The notes beneath the pieces are model-generated. The model made no database searches. It had not been told where the DNA came from and worked only from the letters and a program-made list of their open reading frames with translations. A DNA stretch of 39,091 bases from Myxococcales bacterium (GTDB lineage: Bacteria; Myxococcota_A; UBA9160; UBA4427), in contig DUBZ01000070.1 in the NCBI GenBank assembly GCA_012960035.1, positions 1 to 39,091 of the forward strand, written 5' to 3'. Shown here piece after piece: positions 25,041 through 33,099 of the stretch; within the stretch, counting starts at the first letter, position 1; every line of letters starts with the position of its first letter. The position numbers and the translations under genes were made by a program.

Positions 25041-25829
25041 ATGGTGACTCGAATGAGCAGGCTATTTCCGACGCGACCGCAACCAAGGCAAAACCGCTTG
25101 GGCGTCGCCGCATCGCTCCTGGTTTCCACAATTTTGATCGTCACGATGGGGGCATTTAATTTGCTCCCCTTCGACGAGAACGTGGCCCACGCCGGTCATG
25201 GTGAAACCCATGTTGCGACGGGGGTTTGCGATGTCCACCGGCTGCGCGAACTGAAGGAAAACGATCCGAACATCGAAATCGAAATCCCCAAGGAATTTGA
25301 CAAGAAGTTCCCCACCGCGAGTGCGTGCAAGTCTCACGACGGCGCTTGGGACGTCGAGGCCCCGGGCCCGATGCAGCCGATCCCATTCAGCCACAAACAC
25401 CATGCTGGCGAATTCAAGATCGACTGCCAGTACTGCCATTCAGGCACCAGCGAATCGCGCACGGCGGGCATGCCGTCCGTCGAACTCTGCATGGGCTGCC
25501 ACGGCCAGTTCCCCAAAGAATATGACCAGCTCGAAGGGATTCAGATCCTGAAGAAGCACTGGGAAGAGAAGACGCCGATCGAGTGGGTGCAGATTCACCG
25601 CTTGCCGGAGTACGTGAAGTTTCGCCACAACCGACATGTCTCAGCGGGGGTCGAGTGCCAGAAGTGCCACGGCCCGGTTGAGGAGATCGACAAGCTGAGC
25701 CTGATTCCAGACACCAAGTGGTGGAAGTACGGCTTGCCGACCGAGAAACTCGAGATGGGCTGGTGCATTCAGTGCCATCGCGAAAACAACCAGCAAGCGT
25801 CTCAGGACTGCCTCACCTGCCATTATTAA
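25041..25829 (+). CDS. actA: alternative complex III pentaheme cytochrome c subunit ActA
   Basis: This 262-residue protein has one N-terminal membrane anchor (about residues 20-42) and five CxxCH heme sites: CQYCH, CMGCH, CQKCH, CIQCH and CLTCH. That number and the 'IPFSHKHHAGEFKIDCQYCH' opening are standard for ActA, which passes electrons from the iron-sulfur subunit to the mono-heme ActE or a soluble carrier on the periplasmic side. The start has a GAAGG sequence just upstream. It is the first gene of a complete actABCDEF operon encoding a quinol:electron acceptor oxidoreductase that replaces the bc1 complex. Confidence 0.95.
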   Translation: MVTRMSRLFPTRPQPRQNRLGVAASLLVSTILIVTMGAFNLLPFDENVAHAGHGETHVATGVCDVHRLRELKENDPNIEIEIPKEFDKKFPTASACKSHDGAWDVEAPGPMQPIPFSHKHHAGEFKIDCQYCHSGTSESRTAGMPSVELCMGCHGQFPKEYDQLEGIQILKKHWEEKTPIEWVQIHRLPEYVKFRHNRHVSAGVECQKCHGPVEEIDKLSLIPDTKWWKYGLPTEKLEMGWCIQCHRENNQQASQDCLTCHY

Positions 25830-26071
25830 TCGGAACCCGATGATCCGGGTTCCTGCCTTTTCGGCGTGGCTGGGAGTTGGTGATGAGTGGGACGCGAGAA
25901 GCAAGAAGAGATTGAAGACAGAGCTAGAGAGCAGGGACGAGTAGATCGTTCGATTTCGGAGGCTGAGTTCGCAGAGTGCGGGCCAACCGAAGGGTCGAAG
26001 CAAGAACCAAAAAGAAGCTTCTGATTGATTCGGAGCTTCTTCGAACTCGAAAGAGAACCCAGGACGAACGT

Positions 26072-29000
26072 ATGCCCGAGCTCGATCGTCGAGATTTTCT
26101 GAAGCTGGTGGGAGCAACCACCAGCGTCGCAGCCGCCGGTTGTACAGGCGACCCCGTGGAGAAGCTGATTCCCTACGTGGTTCAGCCCGAAGAGGTGCTC
26201 CCCGGAACGTCGAACACCTACGCTTCGACTTGTATGGAGTGTTCCGTGGCTTGTGGGCTGCACGTGACCTCGCGCGAGGGACGCCCGATCAAGCTCGAAG
26301 GCCACCCCGAACATCCGATTAACAAGGGTAAGCTTTGCGCCCGGGGACAGGTCGGTCACGGCCGCACGTATCACCCCGATCGCTACGAAGGCCCGACGAT
26401 GGGAGGCGCCGCGTCGACTTGGCAGGACGCCCAAGCCGCCGTAGCCGCCAAGATCAAGGCCAACCCGAGCGGCACCTGGATCCTCGGTGCGCCCGTTGGT
26501 CCGACCCTTGCGGGTGTGATGGACGAGTTCGTGAGCGTCACGGGTGCTGCAGGGCGCGTCGTCTATGCCCCCTTCTCTCAAGATGCACTTCGATCGGCAG
26601 CACAGCTGGTCTTCGGACGCAGCGTTACGCCGGAGTTCGATCTTTCGAGCGCCGACCTCGTGCTCGACTTCAGCTCTGACTTCCTCGATCAGGGGCTTTC
26701 CCCCGTCGAACACGCTCGACAGTTTGCACACGCCAAGGACGTTTCGAAGCATGGCGGTGCAGCGCTGATCAACGTCGGCCCCCGACTTTCGATGACGGCC
26801 TCGAAGGCAGACAAGTGGATCGCGAGCACGCCGGGCGGAGAGGGCGCACTCGCTCTCGCGCTTGCAATGGCCATCTTCCCAGAGAAGAGCGGCTCACTCG
26901 GTGGCGACCTTCGCGGCATTAACGACGTGTTCCGCGGTCAGAACAGCGGTCAGTTGCTCAAGCAGGCGGGCGTGGACCAACACACGTTCGACGCACTCGT
27001 CGCCCGCGTCCTCAAGGCTGAGCGCGCGGTTGCGCTTCCGCCGGGCGTTTCGATTCGCTCGTCGAATGCGACGTCCGACACGGCAGCGGTACTGCTCCTG
27101 AACGTTCTGCTCGGTGCGCTCAACAGCCGTCTCACGGTCCCGGCCGAGGACAGTGCGGAGCACGGCGCGCCCTACGCAAAAATTCAGAAGCTCATCGCCG
27201 CCATGAAGGCCGGCAGCGTTGACGTACTTTTGATTCACGGCTCGAACCCGCTCTACTCGCTGCCGGCATCGTCTGGTTTTGCAGAAGCGCTGGGCAAGGT
27301 CGGCACCGTGGTTTCGTTTGCCACATTGAAGGACGAGACCGCGCAAGCCGCGGATATCCTCCTACCCGACAACGATGCATTCGAATCTTGGGGCGACGCA
27401 GAACCTCGCACGGGCATTCGCTCACTGGTTCAGCCGACGATCCGCCCGCTATTCGACACCCAACAGATCGGCGACACTCTGCTCGCCATTGCGCGGGAAA
27501 CCGGTGCGACGGTTGGCGACGGCAGCTTCCTGGATCGACTCAAGACGAACTGGTCGGGCTCTGACTGGCGCGCGACGGTTGCCGCGGGTGGCACGTTTGC
27601 CCCGGCGGCAGCACCGGCAACGGCCGTGGCTCCCACCGTGTCCCAGATCAACATTGCCGCACCCGCGCTCGGCGGCAGTGGCGAGTTCACCTTGGTCGCC
27701 TACCCGCACAGCTTCATTGGAGACGGTTCGGCAGCGACCTTGCCCTGGATGCAAGAAATCCCCGACCCAGTCGCGAGGGCAAGCTGGCTCTCCTGGTTGG
27801 AAATTAGTGAGACCACCTGCGAGAAGCTCGGCGTTGACTACGGAGAAGTCGTCGAAGTCACCACGGCAGCGGGGAGCTTGAAGCTTCCGGTTTATCCCCG
27901 AGGCGGCATTCAGGACGACGTGATCGCGATCGCCACCGGGCAAGGTCACACCGTCGGTCACTACGCATCTCTTGAAGGCGACGGCCGACCCGGCGTTGCT
28001 CGCGGCGTCAATGTGACGGCTCTCCTCGCCGACGCGACAGACGAGCAGGGCGGGCGAGCATGGCTCTCCACCAAGGCATCGGTTGCGGTCACGGAGCTAT
28101 ATCAGCGCATCCCGCTCACACAGTTCACCGACAACCAGCGCGAGCGCAAGCTTGCTCCCACGATCTCGTTGGCCGCGCTGGCTGGCGGCAGCGACAGCCT
28201 GGCGCATCACGACGCGCAGGCCGCAGCCGCAGATCATGGTGACGGTCACGAAAAACCGCTCGGCGACGGTCATGGCGACGAGGCCGCAGCAGGCGGTGGT
28301 CATGGTGAAAGCCATGAGATCATTCTTCCGTTCGATCCCGCGAACGATGCCCATCCCGACCAAGAGTACCGCTGGGCCATGTCGATCGACAACGACAAGT
28401 GCACCGGTTGCGGCGCCTGTGTCGCGGCTTGTTACACCGAGAACGCGATTCCGATTGTTGGCGAAGAAGGCATGGCGCGACATCGCGAGATGAGCTGGAT
28501 CCGCATCGAGCGTTACGTCGATGAGGGTGATCGCAGCGACGGTATCGAGCGACGACCGCATCCCGACCGCGAAGCCCTTGGCAAGACCGACGTTCGTTAC
28601 GCACCGATGCTCTGCCAGCATTGTGGCGCGGCACCGTGCGAATCGGTTTGCCCGGTCATTGCGACGTACCACACACCCGAAGGCCTGAACGGCATGGTGT
28701 ACAACCGCTGCGTGGGCACGCGCTACTGCGCAAACAACTGCTCCTACAAGGTTCGCCGCTTCAACTACTTCGACTACAGCCGACACAACTGGCCCGGCAA
28801 CTTGAACCTGATGCAGAACCCCGATGTCACCACGCGGCAGCAGGGTGTGATGGAAAAGTGCTCGTTCTGCGTTCAGCGCATCATGAGTGCACGACAGACA
28901 GCGAAGAACGAAGGCCGACCCATTGCAGATGGTGAAGTGGTTACAGCATGTCAGCAGACGTGCCCGAGCCAGGCCATCGAATTCGGCAACGCCAAAGACA

Positions 29001-29134
29001 AGAAGAGCAAGGTGGTTGTGACTTCGAATAACGAGAAGCGCGCATACCATTCGCTGCATGTTCTGAACACGCGACCGGCGATCACGTACTTGAAACAAGT
29101 CGATCGCGCTGATGACGAGAGGTCCCACGGATGA
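26072..29134 (+). CDS. actB: alternative complex III iron-sulfur/molybdopterin-fold subunit ActB
   Basis: This 1020-residue subunit begins with a Tat-type signal 'DRRDFLK' and a following hydrophobic stretch ending near 'AAAGCTG', which also resembles a lipobox. Residues to about 700 form a molybdopterin-oxidoreductase-like domain with the N-terminal cluster motif 'CMECSVACG...KLCARGQ'; in ACIII this domain lacks the Mo cofactor. Residues from about 765 form a four-cluster ferredoxin-like domain: 'CTGCGACVAACYTEN', 'CQHCGAAPCESVCP', 'CVGTRYCANNC' and 'CSFCVQRI...CQQTCP'. Between them lies a His-rich linker (about 709-750). The ATG at 26072 is preferred to the GTG at 25976, since AGGA stands 7 bases before it and the signal peptide starts there. 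The stop overlaps the actC start (ATGA). Confidence 0.95.
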   Translation: MPELDRRDFLKLVGATTSVAAAGCTGDPVEKLIPYVVQPEEVLPGTSNTYASTCMECSVACGLHVTSREGRPIKLEGHPEHPINKGKLCARGQVGHGRTYHPDRYEGPTMGGAASTWQDAQAAVAAKIKANPSGTWILGAPVGPTLAGVMDEFVSVTGAAGRVVYAPFSQDALRSAAQLVFGRSVTPEFDLSSADLVLDFSSDFLDQGLSPVEHARQFAHAKDVSKHGGAALINVGPRLSMTASKADKWIASTPGGEGALALALAMAIFPEKSGSLGGDLRGINDVFRGQNSGQLLKQAGVDQHTFDALVARVLKAERAVALPPGVSIRSSNATSDTAAVLLLNVLLGALNSRLTVPAEDSAEHGAPYAKIQKLIAAMKAGSVDVLLIHGSNPLYSLPASSGFAEALGKVGTVVSFATLKDETAQAADILLPDNDAFESWGDAEPRTGIRSLVQPTIRPLFDTQQIGDTLLAIARETGATVGDGSFLDRLKTNWSGSDWRATVAAGGTFAPAAAPATAVAPTVSQINIAAPALGGSGEFTLVAYPHSFIGDGSAATLPWMQEIPDPVARASWLSWLEISETTCEKLGVDYGEVVEVTTAAGSLKLPVYPRGGIQDDVIAIATGQGHTVGHYASLEGDGRPGVARGVNVTALLADATDEQGGRAWLSTKASVAVTELYQRIPLTQFTDNQRERKLAPTISLAALAGGSDSLAHHDAQAAAADHGDGHEKPLGDGHGDEAAAGGGHGESHEIILPFDPANDAHPDQEYRWAMSIDNDKCTGCGACVAACYTENAIPIVGEEGMARHREMSWIRIERYVDEGDRSDGIERRPHPDREALGKTDVRYAPMLCQHCGAAPCESVCPVIATYHTPEGLNGMVYNRCVGTRYCANNCSYKVRRFNYFDYSRHNWPGNLNLMQNPDVTTRQQGVMEKCSFCVQRIMSARQTAKNEGRPIADGEVVTACQQTCPSQAIEFGNAKDKKSKVVVTSNNEKRAYHSLHVLNTRPAITYLKQVDRADDERSHG

Positions 29135-30495
29135 CACCTCCTGCTACCGCTGCACCAGCGATGAGCCCGAACGCGATGCCTCAGGACTCGCAGGCCAACG
29201 TCGATATCATGTCGGTGATCACCCGGGGTACGTCCTGGCAATGGATGTTGCTTCTCGGGTTGGCGGTGCTGGGCGTCGCCCAGGCAGCCGCCACACTGGC
29301 CTATCAGACCTACGTCGGTCTCGGCATTGCGGGCTATCAGGCGCCCGTCTTCTGGGCGGTCTACATCGTTACGTTCGTTTTCTGGATCGGGATCGGTCAC
29401 GCGGGAACGCTGATCTCGGCGATCCTGTTCCTGTTCCGAGCCAAGTGGCGCAACGCCATTAACCGCAGCGCAGAAGCGATGACGGTGTTCGCAGTTTTGA
29501 CCGCGGCACTCTTCCCGCTGATCCACATCGGCCGGCTCTGGAAGTTCTACTTCTTGATCCCGTACCCGAATCAGCGCGGACTCTGGGTGAACTTTAAGAG
29601 CCCGTTGATCTGGGACGTATTCGCAGTCAACACGTACATGACGATCTCCATCGTCTTCTTCTTCGTCGGCTTGATCCCCGACTTCGCCATCGCGCGCGAC
29701 CGCACTACAGGGGTCCGCAAGTTCATCTACACGATTCTGGCACTTGGATGGCAGGGCAAGTCGGGCCAGTGGAAGGCGCACAACCGCACGGTTCTCCACT
29801 TATCAGGACTCGCGACTCCCCTCGTCCTGTCCGTGCATTCCGTTGTTTCATGGGACTTTGCAATGTCCATCGTCCCGGGTTGGCACGCGACGATCTTCGC
29901 CCCCTACTTTGTGGCAGGCGCCGTGTTTGGCGGCTTCGCGATGGTGATGGTGGTGATGATCCCAGTACGCCGAATTTACGGCCTTGAGGAATACATCACG
30001 GACTATCACCTGGAGAACATGTCCAGGTTCATCCTGTTTACTTCCAATATCTGCGGGTACGCGTACGCGATGGAATACTTCATCGCCTGGTACAGCGGCG
30101 TCGAGTTCGAACAGACGTCCTTCTGGCTGCGCGCGTTTGGTCCGTACTGGATATCGACTTGGTGCATGATCACCTTCAACGTCATCTTCCCGCAATTGCT
30201 CTGGTTCAAGAAGCTCCGTACGAACGTTCCGTTCCTGTTTGTGCTCTGCTTCTTCATCAACATCGGGATGTGGTTCGAACGTTACGTGATCATCATTACG
30301 TCCCTGTCGCGAGAATTTATCCCGGCGGCATGGGGTCTTTACATTCCGAGCTTGGCTGAGCTCTCGGTCCTTACGGGCAGCTTCTGTTGGTTCAGCATGT
30401 TCTTCATTCTCTTTTTGAAGGGCGGACCGATCATCGCGATAGTCGAAGTGAAAGAGCTCATCATTCACGAAAAGGCTCACGGAGGAGCACACTGA
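29131..30495 (+). CDS. actC: alternative complex III membrane subunit ActC (NrfD/PsrC family)
   Basis: The 454-residue protein is an integral membrane subunit with about ten hydrophobic segments, of the NrfD/PsrC type. It starts 4 bp inside the end of actB, showing translational coupling. Family blocks 'PVFWAVYIVTFVFWIGIGHAG' and 'VLSVHSVVSWDFAMSIVPGWH' surround the quinol site near the periplasmic face and its contact with ActB. It oxidises menaquinol or ubiquinol and hands electrons to ActB; ActC and ActF may also translocate protons. Confidence 0.95.
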   Translation: MTPPATAAPAMSPNAMPQDSQANVDIMSVITRGTSWQWMLLLGLAVLGVAQAAATLAYQTYVGLGIAGYQAPVFWAVYIVTFVFWIGIGHAGTLISAILFLFRAKWRNAINRSAEAMTVFAVLTAALFPLIHIGRLWKFYFLIPYPNQRGLWVNFKSPLIWDVFAVNTYMTISIVFFFVGLIPDFAIARDRTTGVRKFIYTILALGWQGKSGQWKAHNRTVLHLSGLATPLVLSVHSVVSWDFAMSIVPGWHATIFAPYFVAGAVFGGFAMVMVVMIPVRRIYGLEEYITDYHLENMSRFILFTSNICGYAYAMEYFIAWYSGVEFEQTSFWLRAFGPYWISTWCMITFNVIFPQLLWFKKLRTNVPFLFVLCFFINIGMWFERYVIIITSLSREFIPAAWGLYIPSLAELSVLTGSFCWFSMFFILFLKGGPIIAIVEVKELIIHEKAHGGAH

Positions 30496-30998
30496 TGCCG
30501 ACGTTGGTGAGCGTTTTCGACTTGCCCGGCGACGTGGTCGCGGCAGTCACTAAATTGAAGAAGCGTGGGTTCGACGACATCGAAACCTACTCGCCGGCTC
30601 CCTTTCCGGAGATCGACGAAGCGATGGACCCGAAGCCGAGTCTCGTTCGCTTGTTTACGCTGGTCGGTGGTTTGACCGGCGTGGTCACAGGCTTCGCGCT
30701 TCAGATCTGGATGAGTTGGGACTGGGAGATCAAGATCGCGGGCAAGCCGTTCGCATCGATCCCACCCTACGTCATCGTCGGTTTCGAGCTGACCATTTTG
30801 TTCGGCGGTTTGCTGACCTTCTTGGGGATGCTGCTCGCTGGCAAGCTTTATCCCACCTTCAAGCTCGACGACCATTACAGCCCGCGGTTTTCTGCGGAAG
30901 AGTTCGGCGTCGTCGTGAAGTGCGGAGATCGAGACGTTGCTGAGATTGACGCCTTGCTTCGCGCGCAGTCGGCAAAGGAGGTGACTCTTGTCTCTTGA
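30495..30998 (+). CDS. actD: alternative complex III subunit ActD (DUF3341)
   Basis: The 167-residue protein matches DUF3341: a cytoplasmic domain opening 'LVSVFDLPGDVVAAVTKLKKRGF', two transmembrane helices at about residues 55-80 and 95-120, and the 'KLDDHYSPRF' segment. It stabilises the membrane part of the complex; no cofactor is known. The ATG at 30495 overlaps the actC stop (TGATG) and has GGAGGA just upstream; a longer frame from 30387 is not the real start. Confidence 0.94.
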   Translation: MPTLVSVFDLPGDVVAAVTKLKKRGFDDIETYSPAPFPEIDEAMDPKPSLVRLFTLVGGLTGVVTGFALQIWMSWDWEIKIAGKPFASIPPYVIVGFELTILFGGLLTFLGMLLAGKLYPTFKLDDHYSPRFSAEEFGVVVKCGDRDVAEIDALLRAQSAKEVTLVS

Positions 30999-31050
30999 GC
31001 AGCAGCGCTTGTTTCTTGAGCAGCAGCGCCTGTCTCCTAAGCCAAAGCGC
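30988..31050 (+). repeat. three 21-bp in-frame repeats at the start of actE
   Basis: The units run 30988-31008, 31009-31029 and 31030-31050; the first two differ at one base (TTGTCTCTTGAGCAGCAGCG and TTGTTTCTTGAGCAGCAGCG, each plus C), the third is diverged. They encode xSLEQQR, LFLEQQR and LSPKPKR. Each of the first two units begins with TTG, so each could act as a start codon. Confidence 0.8.
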
Positions 31051-31620
31051 GCCGGTCATTGGGCCCGCATGGCGTTCATCTTCTTGGTGCTGCCGCTTTC
31101 GTTCGGCTGCTGGGAGCAGGTCGACGGGGGGGAGTGGTTCCCGCAGATGAAGCGCCAAATTACGGTTCAGGCCTTCGAAGAGAACACGTACGTTGGTCAG
31201 GCCCAAGGTTTTTCTCCGCCGGAAGGCACGGTCCCGATCGGATGGGGCGCCGTCCCCGATCTCGCGAGCTTGACCATCCCCGAGCAGGACGCGCTCGTGA
31301 ACCCGGTTTCGTCTTCACTCCAGTCGCTCAAGCGCGGCGAAGTGTTGTTCCACCGCTACTGCGAAACCTGCCACGGGCCGGAAGGCCTCGGCAACGGTCC
31401 TCTCGCTGGCCCGCCCTTCGGCACCGATGGCCCCTTCGGCATGGTGCTTCCAGTCGGAGGTCCGTCGAGCATGGCGAAGCTCTTTAGTGATGGTCACATC
31501 TACACGACCATTTCAATAGGCCGCGGACGCATGCCCAATTACAAGCGGATCCCACCCAGTGAGCGCTGGGATCTCGTCAACTTCCTGCGCGACCTGAATG
31601 GTCAGGGAGGCCGCTCGTGA
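30988..31620 (+). CDS. actE: alternative complex III mono-heme cytochrome c subunit ActE
   Basis: This 210-residue subunit contains one heme site CETCH (Cys125, Cys128, His129) with a probable Met182 axial ligand in 'RGRMPNYKR'. It is probably a lipoprotein: a hydrophobic segment ends in 'LSFGC' (Cys41). The start is TTG at 30988 with a perfect AAGGAGG 6 bases upstream, inside the end of actD. The first 21 codons consist of three 7-residue repeats (see repeat entry), giving an unusual basic N-terminus before the signal. It transfers electrons from ActA to the terminal oxidase or a carrier. Confidence 0.94.
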   Translation: MSLEQQRLFLEQQRLSPKPKRAGHWARMAFIFLVLPLSFGCWEQVDGGEWFPQMKRQITVQAFEENTYVGQAQGFSPPEGTVPIGWGAVPDLASLTIPEQDALVNPVSSSLQSLKRGEVLFHRYCETCHGPEGLGNGPLAGPPFGTDGPFGMVLPVGGPSSMAKLFSDGHIYTTISIGRGRMPNYKRIPPSERWDLVNFLRDLNGQGGRS

Positions 31621-32939
31621 GTTCCGCCGCTAAAGAATTGGAAGTCGCGTTCGCGCGAGAACTTCCGAAGCCGCTAACGCAAATTTGTGCCCTGCTCGCC
31701 ATCGTGGGCGTCATCGCCTTCGTGATGGCATTGGCAACAGACCCGCAGACCGCATGGCTCGCCTACCACGCAAACTTCATCTACTTCGCGATGTTGTCTC
31801 AGGCTGGCTTGGCCTTCGCAGCCATCATGGTTGTCGTCGGCGCCAAGTGGCCTGGGCCGCTGCGGCGTATGTTCGAAGCCTTGGCAGCGTGGGTTCCGAT
31901 CACCTTTGTTCTCGGATGCATCGGGTACTTCGGTGGCGACTACATCTTCGAGTGGAAGCGCGAAGGCGCGGTTCACGGCAAAGAAGTGTGGCTCAACGCG
32001 ACGCGGGTCTACACCACGGACCTCGTGATTCTCGGCCTGATGGCCGTGCTGTCGATCTGGTTCCTCAAGGTGTCGAATCGCCCCATGCTCAAAGACATGG
32101 CCGACAATGGCACGGGCTTTGGCCAGAAGATGGCAAAGAGCTGGACCGCCAACTGGAAGGGGAACGTCGAAGAACGCGACCATGCGTTCGAGGTTCTCTC
32201 CAAGCGCTCTGCGCCGATCTTGTTCATCTACGCAATGGGTTACTCGTTCTTCGTATTCGACCAAGTGATGTCGATGGAGCAGACCTGGTTCTCCAACCTC
32301 TTCGGCGCGTACGTGACTTGGGGCGGCATTCTTTCCGCAGTTGCATCCGTCGCACTCTGCAGTGTCTTCTACCGCAAGGCGGAGGGCTTCGAAGGCCTGA
32401 TCACCGAACACCGCATGCACGACATCGGGAAGCTGACCTTCGCGTTCTCGATCTTCTGGATGTACTTGTTCTGGTCGCAATACTTGGTGATCTGGTACGG
32501 CAACTTGCCAGAAGAGACGCAGTTCTTTGCGGATCGCTTGGGTAACCAGTTTTTGGTGGACAAGGGCGCTGTCAGTGCTTCGGCCTGGGCCAAGGCTTGG
32601 TCGAGCTGGGACTTTGATTGGGCACGCTTGAGCACCGCCTACGGTTGGACAGCGATGGCCACCTGGGCATGCCTCTGGGTCATCCCGTTCTGGGTTCTTC
32701 TCGGACAGCGACCCAAAAAGACGGGTTGGATCCTCGGCCCCGTGGCCAGCATTGTACTCTTTGGTTTCTGGCTCGAGCGCAACCTTCTGATCTGGCCTTC
32801 GGTCATCAAGGACGACAGCACGTCGTACCTCGGTCTCTACCAGATCCTTATCGCGCTCGGCTTCTTTGGCGCCTTCGGTCTCGTGTTCTTGATCTACACG
32901 CGAGTGTTTCCGACGATCGCCATTCCAAGGCGCGACTGA
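31617..32939 (+). CDS. actF: alternative complex III membrane subunit ActF
   Basis: The 440-residue integral membrane protein is the second NrfD-like quinol-oxidoreductase membrane subunit, with about ten hydrophobic segments; blocks 'VFDQVMSMEQTWFSNLFGAY' and 'FWMYLFWSQYLVIWYGNLPEE' are typical. It begins with GTG inside the last codons of actE (GTGA overlap). It pairs with ActC in the membrane core. The usual downstream oxidase genes are absent; a terminator follows after 44 bp. Confidence 0.94.
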   Translation: MSSAAKELEVAFARELPKPLTQICALLAIVGVIAFVMALATDPQTAWLAYHANFIYFAMLSQAGLAFAAIMVVVGAKWPGPLRRMFEALAAWVPITFVLGCIGYFGGDYIFEWKREGAVHGKEVWLNATRVYTTDLVILGLMAVLSIWFLKVSNRPMLKDMADNGTGFGQKMAKSWTANWKGNVEERDHAFEVLSKRSAPILFIYAMGYSFFVFDQVMSMEQTWFSNLFGAYVTWGGILSAVASVALCSVFYRKAEGFEGLITEHRMHDIGKLTFAFSIFWMYLFWSQYLVIWYGNLPEETQFFADRLGNQFLVDKGAVSASAWAKAWSSWDFDWARLSTAYGWTAMATWACLWVIPFWVLLGQRPKKTGWILGPVASIVLFGFWLERNLLIWPSVIKDDSTSYLGLYQILIALGFFGAFGLVFLIYTRVFPTIAIPRRD

Positions 32940-32983
32940 CCACCAAACCGTTTCGTCGGACAGATCGATCATTTGATCTATCA

Positions 32984-33020
32984 GCGCCCCTACTCTTCAT
33001 GAGCGGGGGCGTTGCTTTTT
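32984..33020 (+). terminator. intrinsic terminator of the act operon
   Basis: CGCCCC (32985-32990) pairs with GGGGCG (33006-33011); an inner CTC/GAG pairing adds to the stem, and TTGCTTTTTA follows. This is a good rho-independent terminator for the actABCDEF transcript. Confidence 0.75.
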
Positions 33021-33099
33021 ATCGAATCCCAGCTGCAGTGTTTGAAGTCCGCGTTGCGGGCTAATCTTGGTCGATGCGTATTTCTAAAGGTCAGCCCGC

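Noticed and set aside
31674..32972. 432-residue minus-strand frame opposite actF
   Set aside because: Rich in Glu, His and Arg in a pattern typical of antisense to a membrane protein; actF is certain.
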